Shown here one piece after another: positions 1 to 6,508 of a stretch of 30,657 bases of DNA; position 1 is the stretch's first letter; each line of letters starts with the position of its first letter. Both the position numbers and the translations under genes were made by a program. Below the pieces are notes generated by a model. That model did not search any database, was not told where the DNA came from, and was given only the letters and a program-made list of their open reading frames with translations. The stretch is taken from positions 1-30,657 of the forward strand of contig CAJMOT010000011.1 of the NCBI GenBank assembly GCA_905214995.1. Direction: 5' to 3'. Source of the stretch: an uncultured bacterium. Its GTDB lineage: Bacteria > Verrucomicrobiota > Verrucomicrobiia > Opitutales > Intestinicryptomonadaceae.

Positions 1-94
1 AGGCCGCGGGGGCGGCCGACGCCGCTTCCGCCGCGAAGAGCGCGGACGCGGAAGCGAATATTGCGGCAATAGATATTATCAGTCTGTTTTCCAT
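1..94 (-). CDS. N-terminus of a secreted protein, possibly a porin of the amt neighbourhood (partial)
   Basis: The reading frame opens at an ATG at 94-92 and is still open at the window edge, so only about 31 residues are visible. They form a textbook signal peptide: a basic start (MENR), a hydrophobic core (LIISIAAIFASASALF) and an Ala-rich cleavage zone. The mature part is outside the window, so no domain can be read. The gene follows glnK and amt on the same strand, 119 bases after the amt stop. In several Gram-negative groups a TorF-type outer-membrane porin occupies this place; that identity is only a guess from context. A perfect TTGACA at 163-158 could be its own -35 element, although no good -10 follows. 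Confidence 0.55.
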   Translation of the reverse strand, partial: MENRLIISIAAIFASASALFAAEAASAAPAA

Positions 95-169
95 CGTTTT
101 AGTTTGAGTTTTGAGTTTAGGGTTAAAAGGATTCAAAAATCGCGATTTTCAAAAGTATGTCAAGCGCAA

Positions 170-203
170 CCGCGGGCCCGGCCGCAAAATGCGCGGCCCG
201 CGG
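170..203 (-). terminator. Hairpin between amt and the downstream secreted gene
   Basis: A perfect 9-bp inverted repeat (CCGCGGGCC at 170-178, GGCCCGCGG at 195-203) lies 10 bases after the amt stop. No U-tract follows directly on the minus strand, so it is more likely a partial terminator or an mRNA-end stabiliser that lowers expression of the next gene than a full stop. Confidence 0.4.
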
Positions 204-213
204 AAACGTCAGG

Positions 214-1572
214 CTATTCGTTCGAGAAGATTTGGAATCCGTTGTAGGCCTCCATACCGTGTTCGGAGATGTCCAGCCCCCTGAGCTCGTCGTGGCGGGA
301 AACCCTGATTCCCACGGTATGCTTGAGGGCGAGGAATATGATCGAGCTTATTATTACGCTCGCCGCCCCAACCGCGGCTACGCCTATGAGCTGCGGAATG
401 AGCGCGTGGTCGGGCGAGAATACGCCCACCGCAAGCGTCCCCCATACGCCGCAGACGAGGTGCACCGAGAGCGCGCCGACGGGGTCGTCAATCCTTATCC
501 TGTCAAAGAAGTATACCGAGAACACTACTATCACGCCCGATATCGCGCCGATTATGCAGGCTGAGGCAATAGATACGCAATCCGCTCCGGCGGTGATGCC
601 CACAAGCCCCGCAAGGCACCCGTTGAGAATCATCGAGAGGTCGGGCTTCTTTTGGGCGAACCATGATGTCAGCATAGCCGCAATGAGCCCGAACGCCGCC
701 GAAAGCGCGGTAGTCGTGAAAACGTACGCCACCATAACCGGATCCGCCGAGAACACCGAAGCTCCGTTGAACCCGAACCACCCGAACCACAGCAGGAACA
801 CCCCGAGGGTGGCGAATCCGAGATTGCTGCCCGGAATAGCGTGCGGCTTCCCGTTGACGAACTTGCCGATTCTCGGTCCCAAGAGGAAAGCTCCGACCAA
901 AGCCGCCCAGCCGCCGACCGAGTGCACGAAGGTCGAACCCGCCAGATCGTAGAAGCCGATATCCTTGAGCCATCCCCCGCCCCAGCCCCAGGAGCCGATC
1001 AGCGTGTATCCGAACATGGCGTAGAGCACGGCAAAAACTATGTAGGAACCGAACTTTATTCTCTCCGCGACCGCGCCGGAAACTATGGTGACGGAAGTCG
1101 CCGCAAACATCCCTTGAAAGATGAAGTCCGTCCAATAGGAATAGAGGCCGCCGTTGTAGGCGATTCCGCCCGCGGCTCCCTCGGGGCTCGAGACTCCGAA
1201 CCCTCCGAAGCCCAAAAAGTGGCCGAATATCCAGCTGTCGCCGGGATACATCAGATTGAACCCTATGAACAGATAGGTTATCAACCCGATCGCCACCGTT
1301 ATGAAGTTCTTCGCGAGTATGTTGACGCTGTTTTTTGCGCGGCAGAGCCCGGTTTCCACGAGAGCGAAGCCCGGATGCATCGCAAAGACGAGAATCGCCC
1401 CTAGAAGAATCCACAGATTGTTTATCGTAAACATTTCCGCACCGACGGCAGGCGCATTCGCCGCAACGGAAGCGGCGGCGGCAGTTGCCGCAGCGTTCGC
1501 GGCGGCCTCTTGCGCCGAAAGCGGCAAGGCGGCAAGCGGCGCTAAGGCCGCAAATAAGACTTTTCTATTCAT
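214..1572 (-). CDS. amt: Ammonium transporter (Amt/MEP/Rh family)
   Basis: Inner-membrane channel for ammonium uptake, 452 residues. I place the start at the ATG at 1572, where MNRKVLFAAL opens a signal peptide, rather than at the far upstream end of the open frame. An AGGGAG ribosome-binding site precedes it. The mature protein begins with the typical first helix (NNLWILLGAILVFAMHPG) and GLCRAKN. Both pore histidines are in their usual settings (STFVHSVGGW and GALSVHLVCG), and the cytoplasmic tail carries the family ending GLDISEHGMEAY. About eleven membrane helices can be read. It lies 50 bases after glnK on the same strand, which is the classic pairing: GlnK plugs the channel when nitrogen is plentiful. 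Both genes should be expressed from the sigma-54 promoter at 1994-2009. Confidence 0.95.
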   Translation of the reverse strand: MNRKVLFAALAPLAALPLSAQEAAANAAATAAAASVAANAPAVGAEMFTINNLWILLGAILVFAMHPGFALVETGLCRAKNSVNILAKNFITVAIGLITYLFIGFNLMYPGDSWIFGHFLGFGGFGVSSPEGAAGGIAYNGGLYSYWTDFIFQGMFAATSVTIVSGAVAERIKFGSYIVFAVLYAMFGYTLIGSWGWGGGWLKDIGFYDLAGSTFVHSVGGWAALVGAFLLGPRIGKFVNGKPHAIPGSNLGFATLGVFLLWFGWFGFNGASVFSADPVMVAYVFTTTALSAAFGLIAAMLTSWFAQKKPDLSMILNGCLAGLVGITAGADCVSIASACIIGAISGVIVVFSVYFFDRIRIDDPVGALSVHLVCGVWGTLAVGVFSPDHALIPQLIGVAAVGAASVIISSIIFLALKHTVGIRVSRHDELRGLDISEHGMEAYNGFQIFSNE

Positions 1573-1622
1573 GATATAAAAACTCCCTGTTTGGAAAAAA
1601 ATTTCCCTTGCGTTTGAAAAAA

Positions 1623-1964
1623 TCACCCTATCGCGTCCGGACCCGTCTCGCGGGTGCGGACGCGGATGCACTGTTCGAGGTCCAGCACGAAAATTTTTCC
1701 GTCGCCGATGTGGTCGGTGTGAGCCCCTTTGATTATGGAATCTACCGTCACGTCGACGAACTCGTCGTTTACCGCGATTTCGAGGCGCACCTTTTTGAGT
1801 AGGTTGACCTCTATTTCGTTTCCGCGATAATTTTCGCTGTACCCCCTCTGCCTTCCGCATCCGAGGGAATTCGTTGCCGAAATCCTGTAAATTTGGTTCT
1901 TGAAGAGTTCCCTCTTCACTTCACCCAATTGTTCAGGCTTTATGTATGCAATGATCAGTTTCAT
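1623..1964 (-). CDS. glnK: Nitrogen regulatory protein PII (GlnK type), lacking the T-loop Tyr51
   Basis: A full-length PII trimer subunit of 113 residues that senses ATP/ADP and 2-oxoglutarate and controls the neighbouring Amt channel. The start MKLIIAYIKP, the T-loop with GCGRQRGYSENYRG (35-48), the signature IGDGKIFV (86-93) and the nucleotide-binding Lys90, Arg101 and Arg103 are all present. The odd point is residue 51. E. coli GlnB/GlnK have Tyr there, the site uridylylated by GlnD. Here the sequence reads NEIEV, with ATA (Ile) at position 51. Tyr46 is retained. The canonical modification therefore cannot occur, and control probably rests on ligand binding alone. The gene is first in the glnK-amt operon, about 20 bases downstream of the predicted sigma-54 transcription start. 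Confidence 0.95.
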   Translation of the reverse strand: MKLIIAYIKPEQLGEVKRELFKNQIYRISATNSLGCGRQRGYSENYRGNEIEVNLLKKVRLEIAVNDEFVDVTVDSIIKGAHTDHIGDGKIFVLDLEQCIRVRTRETGPDAIG

Positions 1965-1993
1965 TGTTTGGATTGGTTGACGCGGAACTTATA

Positions 1994-2009
1994 AGCACAT
2001 AGCGTGCCA
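1994..2009 (-). promoter_or_regulatory. Sigma-54 (RpoN) promoter of glnK-amt
   Basis: On the minus strand the bases read TGGCACGCTATGTGCT. This matches the sigma-54 consensus TGGCACG-N4-TTGCW at every fixed position except one (G for the first T of the -12 box), with the GG and GC doublets correctly spaced. Transcription should start near 1983, about 20 bases before the glnK ATG. Further upstream (2030-2056) an AT-rich stretch with TTAC/GTAA half-sites might hold an activator site; that part is speculative. Confidence 0.8.
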
Positions 2010-2087
2010 ATTTCGCAAAAAAATTTTATTTACCTTACAATTAACTTATTATGTAAAATAACCCCGCGTTCGCAAACGGCGGTTGAC

Positions 2088-2134
2088 CGCGACAATTTTG
2101 TATTGCCCGCTGCGCGCCCTACAAAATTGTCGCG
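2088..2134. repeat. Perfect 15-bp inverted repeat (long hairpin)
   Basis: CGCGACAATTTTGTA at 2088-2102 is repeated exactly in reverse complement at 2120-2134, around a 17-base GC-rich loop. It lies between the divergent glnK and LpoB-like genes. Transcripts from either side would form a 15-bp stem. It could be a bidirectional transcription stop, a protein operator or a dispersed palindromic repeat. No U-tract follows closely, which argues against a simple terminator. Confidence 0.75.
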
Positions 2135-2160
2135 ATTTCCCTTTTATAGTTGACCTCCCC

Positions 2161-2200
2161 GCGGGGCGCGCAAAATCTATCTCCGCAAGACGCGCCCCGC
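2161..2200 (+). repeat. Second perfect inverted repeat in the leader of the LpoB-like gene
   Basis: GCGGGGCGCG (2161-2170) pairs perfectly with CGCGCCCCGC (2191-2200) over a 20-base AT-richer loop. It sits 70 bases before the start codon of the next gene and just after a TTGACC (2150-2155) that could be a -35 box. If the message starts upstream, its leader would contain a very stable GC stem. Confidence 0.65.
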
Positions 2201-2269
2201 TCCGGCGCGCCGAAAAATGCGAAACAAATCCGCGCCGCGCGCGTTTATCAAAAGGAGGAGGATACGATT

Positions 2270-3058
2270 ATGGGAATAAAGGCATCCGCCATACTTTGCG
2301 CAATTTCCGCCCTCGCCCTCGCAGCCAATGCGGGCGATATAAATTCCGATCTCATAGAGGCGATGAAAAACGCCGCGGACTCCAATAAAACGGTCTCGCG
2401 CGAAGAGTGGCTTGAAGGCGTCGAGACGCTCGCCGACTCGCTCATAAAATCGGAGGCCGTTCTATCCCCAAACGGAGAAAATGAAAAGCTCCGCTTTGAC
2501 GGCATAAAAAACGCCCTGACTTCCGGCAACGAACATAAGTTCATAGAAGACAGGCTGCGCGAACTGCTTGAAAAAGAGAGCGTGGAACTCGTCAATCGGG
2601 ACGGCTCGACGCCTTTCCCTCCGGATGCGGAGGGGCTTATTTTAAAAGGATCCATTGAAAACTCTTCGGCTATTATAGGAGGGGAGAAAACGGCGGCGTA
2701 TTCTATGTCGCTCGAACTCGAAAAAAACGGACAGACCATATGGAAGGACGGCGTATTGCTGATTCCGTCGAGCCCGTATGTCGAGGAAAAGCCGGAAGCG
2801 CCGCAACGCATGGTAGTTTCCGGCGCCATAATGAAGACGCATTTGCGCCCGATGCGCCACCCCGGGGGATTCGGGCAAAGGCCGATTGTCATAATAAACC
2901 AGGACGGCGTAAGGGTCATTCCAACGGGAAGATACAGAATGCACCCGTATTCGCCTGGGCCGAGACCCATCGTAATAATACCGAAACCGGCGCCGCCGAA
3001 ACCAAATCTTCCCCCAAAACCGCGGCCCCAGCCGCGCCCAATTCCTCCCCCGAGGTAA
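2270..3058 (+). CDS. Secreted LpoB-like protein with proline-rich C-terminal tail
   Basis: A protein of 262 residues. The ATG at 2270 is chosen because a strong AAAGGAGGAG site lies nine bases before it and a signal peptide follows (core AILCAISALALAANA, cleavage before GD). There is no lipobox. The middle part (about 40-170) resembles the fold of penicillin-binding-protein activators of the LpoB/CsgG type: a helical region with RLRELLEKESVELV, then an LKGSI strand and YSMSLELEKNGQTIWKDG, like the 'regular verb' strand pattern of LpoB ending in IVW. The family match is by eye and moderate. The last 70 residues are basic and Pro-rich (PAPPKPNLPPKPRPQPRP), possibly spanning or binding peptidoglycan. 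It is a single-gene unit closed by the terminator at 3096-3126. Confidence 0.75.
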   Translation: MGIKASAILCAISALALAANAGDINSDLIEAMKNAADSNKTVSREEWLEGVETLADSLIKSEAVLSPNGENEKLRFDGIKNALTSGNEHKFIEDRLRELLEKESVELVNRDGSTPFPPDAEGLILKGSIENSSAIIGGEKTAAYSMSLELEKNGQTIWKDGVLLIPSSPYVEEKPEAPQRMVVSGAIMKTHLRPMRHPGGFGQRPIVIINQDGVRVIPTGRYRMHPYSPGPRPIVIIPKPAPPKPNLPPKPRPQPRPIPPPR

Positions 3059-3095
3059 ATAGCGATCCGGAAAAGACGGAGGGTAGCTCAAACCG

Positions 3096-3126
3096 AAAGG
3101 CGGCGGACAACCCCTCCGCCTTTTTT
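3096..3126 (+). terminator. Rho-independent terminator of the LpoB-like gene
   Basis: AAAGGCGG (3096-3103) pairs with CCGCCTTT (3116-3123) around a 12-base loop and runs directly into six T's. It lies 38 bases after the stop codon. Confidence 0.8.
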
Positions 3127-3603
3127 GTTTATTGCCATACGATGCAACGCCGGACGAATGGAAATGCGCGCAAACATGCGCCCGCAAAAAAAACGGCGCG
3201 CTCCCATAAAACCAAAATGGCCGATTTCGCACGCCTGCCGAGGCGCGCCCGCAATAATTTAGGCCTTGCAAAAGCCGCCACCGGCGGGAAATGCATTATC
3301 CCGCAACTTTTGCCGTTGATTCAAATTTTCTTCTTAATTTTTTTATTTCTTTTCTTCTTTTGTTGCATTATTTGAATTTGAGACTTTTTGTCGCGGTCTT
3401 CCGCGAAACCCTATATTTTGACGATTATTCTTCGCATGTTTTTTCTTTGTTATTATTAATAAATCCCATAGGATAAAAGTATATGTTATTGCGGCAAGGT
3501 AAGCCCATGCCCCGCATTTCTCTCTGACATTTACTTCTCCTCTTACGGCTCCGGCAACTTCATAACCATACGACATTAAAAGAATTTGAAGCCAGCACAT
3601 AAA
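3127..3603. other. AT-richer intergenic stretch without a recognisable gene
   Basis: GC content falls sharply here, with a T-rich tract at 3325-3362 flanked by TTCAAAT (3320-3326) and ATTTGAA (3370-3376). A minus-strand frame from 3576 to 3343 would give about 77 residues with one hydrophobic segment (AYLAAITYTFILWDLLII). It has no ribosome-binding site and no recognised relatives, so I do not call it a gene. The composition and the transposase remnant next door suggest the debris of a mobile element. Confidence 0.5.
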
Positions 3604-3774
3604 AAGCTGACGGAGGCTATAAGCGAATGGCTTGCGCCGATAATTCGAATATGGCAAGACGCGAAGAATAACGGTATAACGGAAGAATTCCACCGCGGGG
3701 CGAAACTAATCCGGAGGCGCGCCTAAGAATATAAAAACTTTGAAAACTGCCGCCTCAGGGCGCCAGTATAATGC
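3604..3774 (+). pseudogene. Decayed C-terminus of an ISL3-family transposase
   Basis: Read in one plus-strand frame, this stretch gives about 57 codons: EWLAPIIRIWQDAKNNGIT, then EEFHRGAKLIRRRA, a TAA stop at 3724, then EYKNFENCRLRAPV, a second TAA at 3769, and a Cys codon. This is the conserved end of ISL3-type DDE transposases, normally with NGITEGFH, LIxRRAYGFRNFENYRLR and VLC. The catalytic Glu setting and the RRA-YGF-NFENYRLR block are easy to see despite the in-frame stop where Tyr-Gly should be. The upstream frame has a stop at 3577, and no N-terminal half is visible, so the element is dead. The stretch CCCCAACTATTGGCGT at 3817-3832 could belong to its right end. Confidence 0.7.
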
Positions 3775-3775
3775 G

Positions 3776-4177
3776 TAGTAAATCTATAAAAAACAAAATA
3801 CTAAAAATTCCTATTCCCCAACTATTGGCGTCGATTCAAAACCCACTTCTTTGCTCCGGCTTAAACTCCCACCGGTTTAAACGGCGTAGGCGCGAAATAT
3901 ATTCTCTCCTCGATATATTCGGCGCTATCCGCGCAAACGCCGCGCGAAAGCCAACCTATCCGCTGCGGGACATCGGACGCCGCGGAAACAACGCAATTCC
4001 GCGCGCAACTGCGAGACGGGACGGCGCAACGCCTTCGTCTATAAATTTCGCGCGCCTTTTTCCGCCCTTACCGTTCGGCGAAAAATTGAAAAACGACGGA
4101 TTTCCGAAAAAACCGATCCCGCAAGCCGCCATTGGAAACGGGCGGCGAAGCGCGGGAACGCTCCGCGGCTCAGGCGG
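3776..4177. other. Intergenic stretch, nothing recognised
   Basis: About 400 bases between the transposase remnant and the stop of the HTH gene. Several frames are open by chance because of the GC bias, but none has a plausible start, ribosome-binding site or familiar motif. A short hairpin (GCCGCC at 4124-4129 pairing with GGCGGC at 4140-4145) lies beyond the HTH gene's stop on the minus strand, without a clean U-tract. Confidence 0.5.
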
Positions 4178-4636
4178 CTATTGCCCGGATTTCTCTTCCG
4201 AAGCCGGTTCCTTTTTTTCCGCGCGCACGCGCGCAATCTCGCGCTTGCCCATTGAGCGCAATTCGGCGAGCCTCGCTTTCGCCCTCGCCCTCGGGGTCGT
4301 CTTGCCGAGCTCCCAACAGCTCACGGTAAGCATGCTTACGCCGGCAAGCTTCGCAAATTCCGCCTGAGAAAGGCCGAACTTGGCCCTGAGCTTTTTGACG
4401 GAAGCCGCGTTAAACCTAAACTTTTTCGACGGCTTTTCGGCGGAAACCTCCGCGGCCGCCTCTAAATTACCCGCTTTGGGTTTCTCGGAAGCGGAAACTT
4501 TGAGCTCGCGCGAAAGCGCCGCCACCGCCTTGCGCAATTCCGATATCTTGGATTGCAAGGGAGCGACCGCCGCCTTTACTTCCTTGCGGGCAAGCCTGCG
4601 AATTTCGTCAAACAAAACGTTTTTTATATCTGCCAT
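4178..4636 (-). CDS. Small coiled-coil protein with C-terminal XRE-type helix-turn-helix
   Basis: A protein of 152 residues in three parts. Residues 1-50 (MADIKNVLFDEIRRLARKEV onward) form a heptad-rich helix that probably drives oligomerisation. Residues 50-72 are an Ala/Lys/Glu linker. Residues 75-125 are an XRE/Cro HTH: SVKKLRAKFGLSQAEFAKL then AGVSMLTVSCWELGKTTP, including the Gln of the LSQxEFA motif and the W-E-x-G-x-x-x-P ending. The basic tail follows. It is likely a DNA-binding regulator, or an antitoxin-like or nucleoid-type protein. No toxin partner lies next to it. It has its own probable promoter at 4661-4688 and a weak ribosome-binding site. Its target is unknown. Confidence 0.8.
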   Translation of the reverse strand: MADIKNVLFDEIRRLARKEVKAAVAPLQSKISELRKAVAALSRELKVSASEKPKAGNLEAAAEVSAEKPSKKFRFNAASVKKLRAKFGLSQAEFAKLAGVSMLTVSCWELGKTTPRARAKARLAELRSMGKREIARVRAEKKEPASEEKSGQ

Positions 4637-4660
4637 TTTCTATAAAAAATTATGCGGAAA

Positions 4661-4688
4661 TTTATATCGCGCAAAAAACGCAATTCAA
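4661..4688 (-). promoter_or_regulatory. Probable sigma-70 promoter of the HTH gene
   Basis: On the minus strand TTGAAT (4688-4683) is followed by 16 bases and TATAAA (4666-4661). The predicted start is near 4654, about 18 bases before the ATG at 4636, in a clearly AT-rich spacer. Confidence 0.5.
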
Positions 4689-4776
4689 GAATTTTTTTAG
4701 ATATTTTGCGCGCAACTGCCTAATTTTATGTTTCTTTCAAATCGTAAGATAATATTTTCCAATTCCACGCAAAAAG

Positions 4777-6018
4777 TCATACTACGGAAATTATGTCGTC
4801 CCAGGAAGTGGTATAGGCTCTGCTGAGCATGTCCCTGCGCGCATTCCACTTTTTGTCCACACCCTCCGCCAGAGGGAAGAGAGTGCCCCTGCCGAACTTC
4901 CTGTTGACCTCGTCCACGGAGGAATAGAGCCTGCTGCGCTCGGGCGACGGCCCGAAAAGCTCCCCCTGCGCCGCGCCGCTCTCGAGCCCCCAAAGGGTCA
5001 CGCCGCTCTTTTTGTACCGCCTTCCCTCGATGAAAATTTCGCGGAGCTTGGGAAATACCGCCTTTATCATTTCCGACGTGTCGTCAGTAGGTCGCGAAAA
5101 AGCCACGCTCGCCGAAACCGCGCCCCCCGGAAGCCTGCGCGGAGAACGCTCGGGATAATACACGAAATACGCCCCCGCCCCGCCCGCCCGCTGCCCCTGC
5201 GCGCGCAACTTCTCCGCCGCCCTGCCGAGATAGTGGGCCACGGATTGCGCGAGAGACTCGAAATCCCCGACAGGCTCTCCGAAACATCTCGAGCACGCTA
5301 TGCTCTGCGAAAGCTCTCCCGCGCAGCGCGAATCGCCCAAACAAGGCTTTCCCGAGAGCTCCAGAGCCGTGCGCTCGAGGGTCACGCCGTATTTCTTGCG
5401 GAGCCTTGCGCCGGGGCATTCTGCGAGGTCGCGGGCGGTCAGTATCCTGTCGCGCTCGAGCTTCGGGGCAAGCCGCCTTCCAACGCCCCAAACTTCCGAA
5501 ACGGGAATTTTCCCGAGGATTTCGCGCGCGTCCTCCGGCATTATAAAAACGCCGCCCTCCGTTTTTTTCGCAATATGGTTGGCGATCTTTGCGAGAGTTT
5601 TGGTAGGAGCAAACCCTATGCCGCACGGTATGCCGATTCGCCTGAGAACCGCGGCGCGCGCCCTCTTGCCGAAATCGAGAAAATCCATGCCCCCTGGCGG
5701 AAATACGAACGCCTCGTCTATGGAATACTGCTCTATGTCGCCGAACAAATCTCCGAGGGTTTCCATGAGCCTGCGCGACATGTCGGCGTATAGCTCGAAA
5801 TTTCCCGACCTGAACTCTATGCCGAGGCTGCGCGCGCGCGGGCGCAGCTGAAAATACGGCGCGCCCATCGGTATTCCGAGCGCTTTGAGCTCGTTCGAAC
5901 GCGAAACCACGCAGCCGTCGTTGCTTGACAGCACCGCCACGGGGCGGCCTTCGAGCGAGCGGTCGAAAACCCTCTCGCACGACACGAAAAAATTGTTGCC
6001 GTCAACCAAGCCCGTCAT
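4777..6018 (-). CDS. umuC: Y-family DNA polymerase V catalytic subunit UmuC
   Basis: Error-prone translesion polymerase, 413 residues, usual length. The catalytic acidic residues are visible as Asp6 (GLVDGNN) and Asp101-Glu102 in YSIDEAF. The steric-gate aromatic is Phe11, and SSNDGCVVSRSNELKALG matches the UmuC fingers signature. A helix-hairpin-helix follows (VWGVGRRLAPKL), then the little-finger domain. QGELF at 351-355 fits the QxxLF beta-clamp binding motif. The start codon lies inside the end of umuD (ATGA overlap at 6015-6018), so the two are translationally coupled. With UmuD it should form Pol V and copy damaged DNA. Nothing in it looks inactivated. Confidence 0.95.
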   Translation of the reverse strand: MTGLVDGNNFFVSCERVFDRSLEGRPVAVLSSNDGCVVSRSNELKALGIPMGAPYFQLRPRARSLGIEFRSGNFELYADMSRRLMETLGDLFGDIEQYSIDEAFVFPPGGMDFLDFGKRARAAVLRRIGIPCGIGFAPTKTLAKIANHIAKKTEGGVFIMPEDAREILGKIPVSEVWGVGRRLAPKLERDRILTARDLAECPGARLRKKYGVTLERTALELSGKPCLGDSRCAGELSQSIACSRCFGEPVGDFESLAQSVAHYLGRAAEKLRAQGQRAGGAGAYFVYYPERSPRRLPGGAVSASVAFSRPTDDTSEMIKAVFPKLREIFIEGRRYKKSGVTLWGLESGAAQGELFGPSPERSRLYSSVDEVNRKFGRGTLFPLAEGVDKKWNARRDMLSRAYTTSWDDIISVV

Positions 6019-6407
6019 CTTCGGGAAAACCTGCGAACCATGGCGGTGACGACGCCGAAGAGGTCGATGCCGCCTTCGCCGGAAAACGAAAAGCTTTCGC
6101 TGCGCGCGCCATCGGATTCGAGCCTCGCGCCCCCCGCGGCCCGCCTGAAACGCCGCGCGACAAACTCCCCGTCGACAAAAGCCACCACTATGTCGCCGTC
6201 CTTAGGGGAAAGGCTGCGGTCGATTACGAGCAAATCGCCGTCGCAAATCCCCGCCCCCTCCATGGAATCGCCCGACATGCGCGCGAAAAACGTGAACGGC
6301 GGATTGCGCACGAGCAGCGAGTTCAGGTCGAGCGGCCCGCGGGCGCAGCGGTTAACGGCGGCGGAAAAGCCGTTCAGCCGCGGGGCGAATCCGGTTTTTT
6401 CTTCCAT
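6015..6407 (-). CDS. umuD: UmuD-like S24 protein with Arg in place of the catalytic Lys
   Basis: Partner of UmuC, 130 residues. The S24 fold is clear: MSGDSM with nucleophile Ser48, then GICDGDLLVIDR and GDIVVAFVDGEF. E. coli UmuD has Lys97 exactly 37 residues after Ser60. Here residue 85, 37 after Ser48, is Arg (FVARRF, codon CGG). The catalytic Ser/Lys dyad is therefore broken. The arm before the cleavage point is also short: GFSAAVNRCARGPLDLN aligns without gaps with the E. coli segment starting at Gly25, leaving 12 instead of 24 residues, and the scissile pair is Asn-Gly instead of Cys-Gly. I infer that RecA-driven self-cleavage is lost or weak and that the protein may work in an already UmuD'-like form. 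It overlaps umuC by ATGA. Confidence 0.9.
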   Translation of the reverse strand: MEEKTGFAPRLNGFSAAVNRCARGPLDLNSLLVRNPPFTFFARMSGDSMEGAGICDGDLLVIDRSLSPKDGDIVVAFVDGEFVARRFRRAAGGARLESDGARSESFSFSGEGGIDLFGVVTAMVRRFSRR

Positions 6408-6436
6408 GGATTCCGTATCGCATTTTTATAAAGAAA

Positions 6437-6493
6437 GGTCAAGATTCCGCGGCGTTTTTTAGATGTTGACCTGCAAGTCGGCGCGGGTAAGAT
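6437..6493. promoter_or_regulatory. Divergent control region between umuD and the CNNM/CBS gene
   Basis: GGTCAA (6437-6442) and TTGACC (6466-6471) form an inverted pair 23 bases apart. Each can serve as a -35 box. On the plus strand TTGACC, 16 bases, then TAAGAT (6488-6493) suits the gene at 6509. On the minus strand TTGACC is followed at 17 bases by GATACG before the umuD ATG. I see no convincing LexA operator in this spacer. Confidence 0.4.
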
Positions 6494-6508
6494 AGGAACG
6501 CATATAAT

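Noticed and set aside
1573..1860. N-terminal extension of the amt frame by about 96 residues
   Set aside because: It runs through glnK in another frame, is composed of Arg-rich low-quality sequence, and the ATG at 1572 has a ribosome-binding site and signal peptide.
3343..3693. Minus-strand frame of 116 codons with one hydrophobic stretch
   Set aside because: It is partly antisense to the transposase relic, has no ribosome-binding site and no recognisable family.
6408..6508. LexA (SOS) operator before umuD
   Set aside because: I could not find a TGTTC/GAACA-type or CTGT/ACAG palindrome in the spacer.
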